A stretch of DNA of 64,000 nt from Diogma glabrata (taxonomy: Eukaryota; Arthropoda; Insecta; Diptera; Cylindrotomidae): positions 386,368,865-386,432,864 of the forward strand of contig OY856186.1 of the NCBI GenBank assembly GCA_963693315.1, given 5' to 3'. The notes beneath the pieces were generated by a model. The model made no database searches, was not told the DNA's origin, and saw nothing but the letters and a program-made list of their open reading frames with translations. Both the position numbers and the translations under genes were made by a program. Numbering within the stretch: position 1 is the first letter of the stretch; each line of letters starts with the position of its first letter. Shown in pieces: positions 56,252 through 64,000 of this stretch.

Positions 56252-58096
56252 ATGCTCGCTCATCCTTCTCTAGATGCCCAACTTGCTATTATGGTCGACG
56301 CTTCCGACAAAGTAGTTGGTGCTGTCGTTCAACAACTAGTCACCGATTCATGGCAGCCTCTCAGTTTCTTTTCGGTTAGACTAACCGAAACTCAACAGCG
56401 CTACAGCGCTTATCATCGTGAACTTTTGGCAGCTTATTTAGCCATTAAACACTTTCGTTACCTTCTAGAAGGGCGAAATTTTATCCTATTCACGGATCAT
56501 AAACCTTTAATTTATGCACTGTCGCAAAATCCAGACAAAGCTAGTCCTAGACAATTTAGACATCTGGATTTTATCAGCCAGTTTACAACTGACATACGAC
56601 ATATTTCTGGAATTGACCATGTTGTTGCTGACGCCTTGTCACGCATTGATCAAATCCAGCTACCTGAGAGCATCGACTATTCGGCAATTGCTGATGCTCA
56701 AACTACTGATTCAGAGTTGAAAGAACTACTTTCGGAAAATAGCACGACGCTTAAATTCCAACAGTTTCCTCTATTCCTTCACTCTAACAAATTCATTTAT
56801 TGTTACGTTTCAACGAGGAAACTACGTCCATTTATTCCAAAACAGTTTCGTCAAAGCGTTTTCGTGCAAATGCACAACATTTCTCATCCCGGAAATAATT
56901 CTTCTATTAAATTACTGACTGACGCCGTGGTCTGGCCGTCAATAAAAAAAGATGTCCGGGAAATGACTCGAAACTGTTTACAGTGTCAGAAATCAAAAGT
57001 TTCAAGACACACTCGATCTCCTCTATCTAATTATTCTTCAACTTCAGAACGATTTTCCGAAGTTCATTTAGATATTATTGGACCGATGCCTTCATCTGAA
57101 GGACAACGGTATTGTGTAACTCTGATCGACAGATACACAAGATAGCCCGAAGCAATCCCGATCTCAGAAATTACGGCTGCAACTGTAGCCACTGCTGTTT
57201 ATTCTGGGTGGATATCTCGCTTCGTGGTTTCAAATTTCATTGTGACCGATCGAGGGTCACAATTCGAATCACAACTATATTCTGAACTTTCAAAGCTGTT
57301 AGGTTTCGAACATCGACGAACCACAACTTATAATCCTAAATTTAATGGCATGATCGAACGTTTTCATCAAACATTGAAAGCGGCCATAATGTGTCACGAT
57401 CGACAAGATTGGACACGTACTCTCCCGACTATACTTCTTGGACTGCGTACCGCTTTTTGGGAAGATTTTAAATCTACCTCCGCGGAATTAGTGTATGGAT
57501 CTACCTTACGCTTGCCGGGACACTTTTTATCGGAACAAACGACATTGGTTCCACAGTCGGATTTTGTAGCTAACCTCAAGCTACAGTTCAACAATCTCCG
57601 ACCTGTTACTTCTTCTCGTCACTCGAATGATAACGTTTTTGTTTTCAATGATTTGAAAACCTGCTCACACGTTTTCCTCAGAGTAGACACGGTCCGAAGG
57701 TCATTGCAACAACCCTACGATGGACCCTATCTCGTCATCAATCGTGATGACAAAACTTTTACTATAGATATTAGAGGAAGAATGGTTAAAGTTAGTATTG
57801 ACAAATTAAAACCCAGCTATTAGGATAGCACTAAGTCTGAGCGATCCTTGATCAACCATTCACCGATAATATCTAGTTCTCCTCAGCACTGTTCTTCGAT
57901 ACCTGTTTCGAATTCTACGGAACAGGATCACATATCTAACTTCGATCCTTCTTCAATTTTAATTTCGAGCACTCCGATCAAAATTAAAAAAACAGTGCGT
58001 TTTAATCTTCAACCTCAAACCTTTGTTACCAGGTCTGGTCGGATCACGCGTCCACCTTCTAAATTATTAACATCGATTATTAAATTAAAAAATTAA
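56252..58096 (+). pseudogene. Gypsy family 3 RNase H and integrase (copy B)
   Basis: From 56252: RNase H (MVDASDKVVGAVVQQ, YHRELLAAYLAIKHFRYLL, LFTDHKPLIYAL, VADALSRID), then the integrase zinc region HNISHPG---C--C and [17 protein letters not shown] at 57143-57145 replaces the Trp codon that copy A still has. After it come [10 protein letters not shown] and MIERFHQTLK (DDE complete across the stop), [14 protein letters not shown] and [15 protein letters not shown], a stop at 57821-57823, and a Ser-rich tail with [12 protein letters not shown] to 58096. It is about 90% or more identical to copy A where they overlap. Confidence 0.9.
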
Positions 58097-58243
58097 AATT
58101 TTTGTCACGCAATATGTTTTGGTTGCAAGATTTTCAAATATTTTTTTTGTTCAAAATTTATATTTTCATATTTTTCATATTTTTAATACGGCACAACATG
58201 TTAACACCTATTTATCGTGATGTTTTTATTTATCAATATCACT

Positions 58244-58370
58244 GGTAAGGGGGTGTATGTGGCGTACGTTTAAACTTAAAAATTTTAATCAAGTAGTTGA
58301 TAAAAAATTGAAACAAAAAAAGCTTTTCAGTTTTCTTTAGAGTAAGAATTCTTTTTCATTTTTATGAGAA
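58244..58370 (+). mobile_element. Polypurine tract and start of 3' LTR, copy B
   Basis: ggtaaggggg is followed by TGTATGTGGCGTACGTTTAA. It matches the 5' LTR for about 105 bases (with a 10-base gtagttgata insertion), then similarity stops near 58362, so the 3' LTR is truncated or strongly diverged. Confidence 0.75.
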
Positions 58371-59268
58371 TAAGTTAGATTTTTCAAGTTAATTCAAAAT
58401 GTTTAATGTATTTTTTTATTAATTTATTTGGTTATTTTAACGAAAAAACTAGTTAAACCAAATAGCTATATAATAATTAAATAATAATGATTCACATTGT
58501 GAAATTGATATTGATATTCAATCGAATTAATATTAATATGGTGTTTGTAAAAAGTGTATAAACTAACTCTTGTATATAATGTGAAGTTTTCAAATATTTA
58601 ATTTGCTATAATTAATAGTAAATATATAACTAGTATTTCCATAAGAAAAATTAAATGAACTTTAATTTAATGATATTTTAGTATTTTTGACTGTTAGATA
58701 TTTATTTTTTAAAATATTTTTGAAAACACTTATATCAGTAATCTATCTCATTTAATTGTTGTTTTATTGCATGCATATTTAGAATTTAGATGCACATGTT
58801 TACTTAAAATTTTATAGGGTAAACTATACTATGATACTAACAACTACAGTACTGACATTTGAAATTTAATTTATTTTTACTTCATAATCCCAATGAATAC
58901 AGTGATTTCTAGAAAAATCGTACTAAAAATTACAGAACACTGGCAATGGCGAGTAATTTCATTACGAGCGAGTGACTTACAACAATTCTTCGGGAATAAA
59001 ATAAAATTGCAGCTGTAAGCAGTACACAGGGACTTACTTATTCAAATGGTCGCTACAAAAGATACAACTAAAATCATAGGGCGTATGGGGGAGAAAAATT
59101 TAAACTTGAAAATGAAAAGAATTTTTTGCACTCAAATTATTGATTATGATTTCACTCAGCATTTAATATTTTTATAAGATAATGAAAAGGTTATATAGAG
59201 TAACTTCATAGTATATTAGAAAACGAGATTTAATAGAATAAAGCTTATCAAGTCAAATTCATCATAGT
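58371..59268. other. AT-rich stretch, no gene seen
   Basis: No supported feature. Confidence 0.5.
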
Positions 59269-60230
59269 TAGAGATTATTCTCGAGAATTCTTTTTCTTGA
59301 TTTCTCAAGAATTCCCTATAGATTTTTATTTCTCATTTCTCAAGAAATTTTGTTTTATTTCTAGAGAATTTGAAAAAAGTTAAAGACAAACAAAAATCAC
59401 TCATTAAATTTTTTAAACCTTAAATTTAAATTTTTAAAACTCACTAAGCTTTTCTTGCAGTCAGCTCAACCCTTCTACAATTTTACGAAGGTTTCTGTCA
59501 GAATAATTCATTAAATTAGATTGAGAATCATGTTTTATCTTATAAACTAAAGTTTTAAATTAGGTAACAAACACTATATTTGTTTTATATGATAAATCTT
59601 GTAAATATTGAGAGTGAGGACTCCGTTATCCATACGATAAAAATGATGAATCGCTGACGAATTATTATAATATACTTTTTTTCGTATAATGTCTATAAAG
59701 GATCGTAATTTTTATGGCCGAATTTCACTTGAAGACTTAATTTAATCGATTAGTTTTATATAGGTGACCTAAGTGAGGACCAAAGTTTATTCAAATAGTA
59801 TAGTTGTTTTAATTACACTCCCAATAGAAATTGTGTATCGGAACACTCTGTAAAAACCGAGAAAAGAAAACTGTTTTCTCTATTTGATTTCAATATTCGT
59901 AAGAATAGTTTGTTTACTTTGATAGAGCATTTTTACAAGACTGGTTTCCCATACAGAAAATGATTTGACTGTCAAGAAACTTTAACAAAGCGTCCGTTGG
60001 TTTAAATAGACACATCTCTCGATTCTAGTAACTTTAAAAAATTCCAGATAGCTATTGATAATTTGGCGGTTATAATTAGAGAATAGGGTTTATGAGGAGT
60101 TATTGGGTTAGAAAATTATTTATTAATTAAAGAAAATTAATAAAAAATTATCTGGAGAATTCTTAAGAAACAGATTTCCGTTCTCAATTTTTCCCGAGAA
60201 ACAGAAAATGTTGCGAAAAGCGCATCTCTA
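59269..60230. mobile_element. 962-bp non-autonomous hAT-like element
   Basis: Ends TAGAGAT and ATCTCTA are followed internally by tctcgagaattct/agaattctccag-like complementary blocks. Flanks atcatagt (59261-59268) and atgatagt (60231-60238) form an 8-bp near-identical target duplication. The cgcatctcta right end matches TAGAGATGCG-type hAT termini. No transposase frame inside. Confidence 0.65.
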
Positions 60231-60238
60231 ATGATAGT

Positions 60239-60721
60239 CATGGCACATTTTCGTAAGTTATGTTGTATATGTGCAGAAATTATTTATGACATTAATTAAT
60301 ATGAACAATTTATATCGAACGAGAAATGTAACACTAAACGTAAACAACCACAGTTTGGCGAGAATTGTCCATTTAATTGATGTACCGACCCTTTAATTTG
60401 GTGATTTAATTTGCTATTTAATTTTATTATTTATAAAACGCCTGATTGAATTTTCATTTTTTGATTATTTGTAAATTTGTTAACAACGTGTTTCTTAAAA
60501 TTTTATTTTAATTAGATTAAAATATTAGCGGTTGTTGTGCATCGGCTTCGAAAATCTGGGTGATCTGGGTAAAAAACACAAAGGTATGAAAGGAACATGT
60601 AGTCAGTTACGTCATTGATTAAGTATATTATAATACTTAATCAATGGTTACGTTAATTGTGAATAGTCAGCTACAGTAAACGTGAACTGTCTGCCAAAAA
60701 GTTTTACAAAATCAAATGAAT
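60239..60721. other. AT-rich spacer
   Basis: No gene. A short direct/inverted repeat of ttgattaagtattataatacttaatcaa (about 60616-60643) is a perfect palindrome with 14-bp arms. Confidence 0.6.
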
Positions 60722-60734
60722 ACAAATACAATCT

Positions 60735-61880
60735 TTTTTTTTGATTTTTTTTAACGGCGTTCATGCTCCATGTAGGATCGTTGCCAGGCTAATCAGCTTT
60801 GGATATTCACCACGGCCATTCGCAACAGCGACATAATTACCGTGGCAGTCGATTTTATTAAGGTCGTTTATTACGTCAGTCTCTCATTGCAGTTGTTGTC
60901 TACCTTGCGTTCGCCCACTCCCTAAGGTACTAACGTACATTTTTCTAATCATTCCAGACTGTGAATCGGCTCGTAGAACATGCCCAAACCAACCAATCCT
61001 ATTGGAACGGATACAACCTATTATATCAGGACCCTCAAGAAGGGGTCTGATCTCAAAGTTATATCGGGTTCTATACTCTCCAGCGTCTGTCTTAAGTGGA
61101 CCAAAAATGTAGCGTACGAACTTACGCTCAAATACAGATAAATGCGATTCGTCATTTTGTGTAAGGGTCCACGTTTGTGACCCATACATCACAAAAGGTC
61201 TAATCAATGTCTTGTATAACTTCAGCTTGGTGTTAGTTGATACATACGGTGACCCAAGGACAGGTTTAATTGAGCAGAAAGTTCGATTACCTGCAGCGAT
61301 TCGAGCTTTTATATCTGTTGTTTGAGTCAAGCATTGATCCCAAATATTTAAAAGATTCAAGTCCCTCAATTCGTTCATCGTCCCACATCAAATCTTTCTT
61401 CTCAGCCTCTCTTGAAATATTCATATGTTTGGTTTTATTGTAGTTAGTTTGAAGACCAATTTTCCCAGCACCACTCTCAAGCGACTTGAAAGTCTCACTT
61501 ATAACAGCTTCACTTCGGCCGAGTATTACAACATCATCAGCGTATATTCGATCATCTGTACTGAGTTTATTGACAAGACATTGTTGTTAGTCGGTAGTTT
61601 CTTTTGACGGCACACATATTCCAAGGCTAAATTAAAAAGTATAGGAGAGATAGCATCACCTTGTCTTAAACCGGAGTTGACCTTAAAAAACTTTGATATT
61701 GCGTTCTCTACTCGTACACAGCATTGAGAGTTCTGTACTGTCATTTTGCATAGTGAGTAACCAGTTTACCAGGGATTCCCATTGACACCAGAGCAGACCA
61801 TAGAGTCTCTCGTTCGAGAGAGTCGTACGCCTGCCTGAAATCGATGAAGAGTTGGTGAACAGGTATGTTGAACTCTCGGC
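60735..61880 (-). mobile_element. RTE-type LINE, 5'-truncated (copy 3)
   Basis: It is bounded by the direct repeat acaaatacaatct at 60722-60734 and 61881-61893 (13 bp). The A-rich tail is on the minus strand at 60735 onward. Its 5' end stops inside the RT region at ctcggca, where copy 2 continues with cttttccaaaat (21710). It aligns with copy 2 from about 20575 to 21713. Confidence 0.92.
60884..61870 (-). pseudogene. RTE reverse transcriptase C-terminal half (copy 3)
   Basis: In minus order: FIDFRQAYDSLE-like sequence (about 61840), KMTVQNSQCCVRVEN, SGLRQGDAISPILFNL (motif B), then after a one-base change RIYADDVVILG, so the catalytic YADD is still readable (about 61525-61550), unlike copy 2. 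A 164-codon frame 61378-60884 then carries the thumb: NRTFCSIKPVL, TKLKLYKTLIRPFVMYGSQT, ERKFVRYIFGPLKTDAG, YNFEI, and IRSNRIGWFGHVLRA. These are classic RTE C-terminal blocks. Frame changes make it inactive. Confidence 0.87.
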
Positions 61881-61893
61881 ACAAATACAATCT

Positions 61894-62395
61894 ACCATAT
61901 ATAAATCTACAAAGTCAGCCTGCGTAATCAAATATCATACAGATATTATTAACAATGATATTAATAAAAATGCAGCAGATAAAAACAACGGTGATTTATC
62001 CCGTTTATTAGGTTATTAAAAATTGTATCAATAATATAAATATTTCACGTATCGTTTTAGTAATGATATAAACAACCGAAAGAGATAGCTTATCATCAAT
62101 TACAATCTTTATCGAAGCCGTCAATGACTTGTTTGTATGTTAAATAAAAAACAATTGGAAATTATTTGCTGGAATGCAAACTACATAAGAAGAAATACTT
62201 AGCATTATCAGATTATATTTATAAGCCAAATATTATATTTTGGATTAAATAATACTAAAGTAACGAATTTGAACCTGGTTAAAGTTTACAGAACCGGTCG
62301 AAGTATTTCTGGAGGTGATGTAGCACACTTTTTTAAAGATTTCACAAATTAAATTCAAACATTTGTACTGAGGCAATTAGTATTTGCAGCATATA
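61894..62395. other. AT-rich spacer
   Basis: No supported gene. It ends with the TA dinucleotide (62394-62395) used by the Tc1-like element. Confidence 0.5.
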
Positions 62396-62766
62396 CAGTC
62401 AGCGTCAAAAAAAAGTGTACAGCAAATAGTTCAACATTTACGGACTAATATATCTTAAAAGAAGAATGGAAAAATAAAATACATTTCATTTTTAAAAAGT
62501 GTATTAAGTATTAGTTTATTTTAACAAAAACAAAAATTCAATTATTTGTTGTTATCCTTGTAATTTTAAAAAAATTGCAAAATGCTCTGATTTTACGCGT
62601 CAAAAAAAAGTGTACACTCTCACATTGTTTGATTGTTTTTTGTTATAACTTGATTTCCGAATTTTTCAACTAATTTTATTTTGTTTTGTTGCATTGTCGA
62701 TACCTTCATGTCAAAGATCCGTGCAGTTATTATTATCCCAATAATAATAATTTAATATTATTCAAC

Positions 62767-63177
62767 ATGGCCAAACAAACTACAATAGAAATACGTAATT
62801 TAGTGGTAAAATTAGCATCTCAAGGCAAATCTCTGAGGGAAATTGCTAGTATTATCGACAAAAGTCATAATATTGTGAAAAAAATACTATTCAAATTCAA
62901 ACATTTGAGAAGTGTAGAAGATCTTCCCTGTTCTAGCAGGCCGCCAATTTTGTCAGTTGTGGACAAAAGAGCGATAGCGCCAAGGGCTAGAGCTAATCCC
63001 TCTAAAAGTGCAGTCAGAATAGCTGATAAACTCACAGAAACATTAAGAGCAGGAATAAGTGCCTACCGTTTGCCGTGCTCTGCATGAAAATGGGTTACAT
63101 GGTAGAACTCCGAGAAAAAAATCAGTTAATTCTAAGAAAAACCAAAAAAAGCGTCTCGAATATGCAAAAAAGCATAT
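62767..63177 (+). pseudogene. Tc1-like transposase N-terminal part, left arm
   Basis: From ATG 62767 the frame reads MAKQTTIEIRNLVVKLASQG, then KSLREIASIIDKSHNIVKKI and a second helix-turn-helix region to AGISA. A shift near 63060 breaks it; the stop at 63085-63087 ends the open frame, but the other frame continues with NGLHG-RTPRKK-like sequence to about 63177. This is the paired-like DNA-binding domain of Tc1 transposases, which binds the terminal repeats. The catalytic domain is absent apart from FSDECKIDIL (first DDE Asp, codon 63218-63220) in the loop. Confidence 0.85.
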
Positions 63178-63208
63178 ATTTGAAGACATTACTATTTAAA
63201 ATAAGTGC

Positions 63209-63664
63209 TTATTCAGTGACGAGTGTAAAATAGACATTTTGTAAAATATAAATATGCTTTTTTGCATATTCGAGACGCTTTTTTCGGTTTTTCTTAGAAT
63301 TAACTGATTTGTTTCTCGGAGTTCTACCATGTAACCCATTTTCATGCAGAGCACGGCAAACGGTACTGGCACTTATTCCTGCTCCTAATGTTTCTGTGAG
63401 TTTATCAGCTATTCTGACTGCACTTTCAGAGGGATTAGCTCTAGCCCTTGGCGCTATCGCTCTTTTGTCCACAACTGACAAAATTGGCGGCCTGCTAGAA
63501 CAGGGAAGATCGTCTACACTTCTCAAATGTTTGAATTTCAATAGTATTTTTTTCACAATATTATGACTTCTGTCGATAATACTAGCAATTTCCCTCAGAG
63601 ATTTGCCTTGAGATGCTAATTTTACCACTAAATTACGTGTTTCTATTGTAGTTTGTTTGGCCAT
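63209..63664 (-). pseudogene. Tc1-like transposase N-terminal part, right arm
   Basis: A minus frame from ATG 63664-63662 is open for about 150 codons without breaks: MAKQTTIETRNLVVKLASQG, the two helix-turn-helix regions, GISASTVCRALHENGLHG, TPRNKSVNSKKNRKKRLEYA and KKHI. It then runs into the loop and ends at 63209 with sequence unrelated to a transposase. It keeps both DNA-binding subdomains and a basic NLS-like stretch, but none of the DDE core. If expressed it could bind the element's ends without catalysis. Confidence 0.85.
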
Positions 63665-64000
63665 GTTGAATAATATTAAATTATTATTATTGGGATAATA
63701 ATAACTGCACGGATCTTTGACACGAAGGTATCGACAATGCAACAAAACAAAATAAAATTAGTTGAAAAAATCGGAAATCAAGTTATAACAAAAAACAATC
63801 AAACAATGTGAGAGTGTACACTTTTTTTTGACGCGTAAAATCAGAGCATTTTGCAATTTTTTTAAAATTACAAGGATAACAACAAATAATTGAATTTTTG
63901 TTTTTGTTAAAATAAACTAATACTTAATACACTTTTTAAAAATGAAATGTATTTTATTTTTCCATTCTTCTTTTAAGATATATTAGTCCGTAAATGTTGA

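Larger units (their letters stand above)
62396..64000. mobile_element. Palindromic Tc1-like element, right tip beyond window
   Basis: It starts CAGTCAGCGTCAAAAAAAAG after a TA. The motif gcgtcaaaaaaaagtgtaca occurs twice, at about 62402 and 62605, an IR/DR layout. From about 63252 to the window end the sequence is the reverse complement of 63177 back to about 62430, with over 95% identity by eye. The loop is about 75 bases. The last base of the window pairs with about 62428, so the outer ~32 bases are missing. Confidence 0.9.

Noticed and set aside
63309..63566. Plus-strand 85-codon frame in the Tc1 right arm
   Set aside because: Antisense of the transposase DNA-binding domain.

Overview
The window looks like a repeat-dense, AT-rich stretch of an insect or other arthropod nuclear genome. 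The evidence is the mobile-element set: Jockey-type and RTE-type LINEs, several Ty3/Gypsy LTR families, hAT elements, a Tc1-like element, foldbacks and MITEs. There are no bacterial operons, phage genes or CRISPR arrays. Nearly everything that can be read as protein is a broken transposon gene. The exceptions are one intact single-exon gene of the DXO/Rai1 family (41745-42842), one candidate host first exon (52214-52286) and an unrecognised open frame running off the left edge (1-417, minus). The species cannot be named from the sequence.

Layout. 1-2.5 kb: edge ORF, AT-rich sequence and a ~40-bp tandem array. 2.6-6.0 kb: three-level nest, an outer hAT (8-bp target duplication) holding a second hAT (8-bp duplication) holding an inverted-repeat segment; remnants of hAT transposase and of a Crypton-like protein lie inside. 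6.2-7.6 kb: Jockey LINE remnants. 7.8-10.9 kb: tandem array of ~626-bp units that are themselves built of related ~190-bp blocks, with a related two-copy array at 14.6-16.0 kb. 16.0-19.3 kb: Gypsy LTR plus gag joined in frame to an RTE endonuclease. 20.6-24.35 kb: a full-length but broken RTE with an 11-bp target duplication, itself interrupted. 24.4-26.7 kb: short tandem repeats, another RTE scrap and a 566-bp duplicated unit with a GC-looped hairpin. 28.8-29.9 kb: degenerate unknown ORF. 30.1-33.55 kb: a deleted Gypsy element with LTRs, gag, and an integrase tail split by a 1.5-kb insertion.

34.96-41.70 kb is a giant foldback: ~1.46-kb terminal inverted repeats with short palindromic tandem repeats at the tips, one arm carrying a MITE and a 181-bp duplication, the other a Jockey LINE. 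The intact DXO gene begins 46 bp beyond its right tip. 43.4-45.7 kb and 53.1-58.4 kb are two copies, in opposite orientations, of a third Gypsy family; the second is nearly full length. Between them lie LINE pieces, small MITEs, a zinc-knuckle gag fragment and a ~1.06-kb foldback (49.06-50.12 kb). 59.3-60.2 kb is a short hAT-like element, 60.7-61.9 kb a 5'-truncated RTE with a 13-bp target duplication, and 62.4 kb to the right edge a palindromic derivative of a Tc1 element.

No pathway is encoded. The window is best read as a stratified record of insertions, with DXO as the one gene likely to make a working enzyme (5'-end RNA quality control). Gene boundaries in pseudogenes and element edges without target duplications are approximate.
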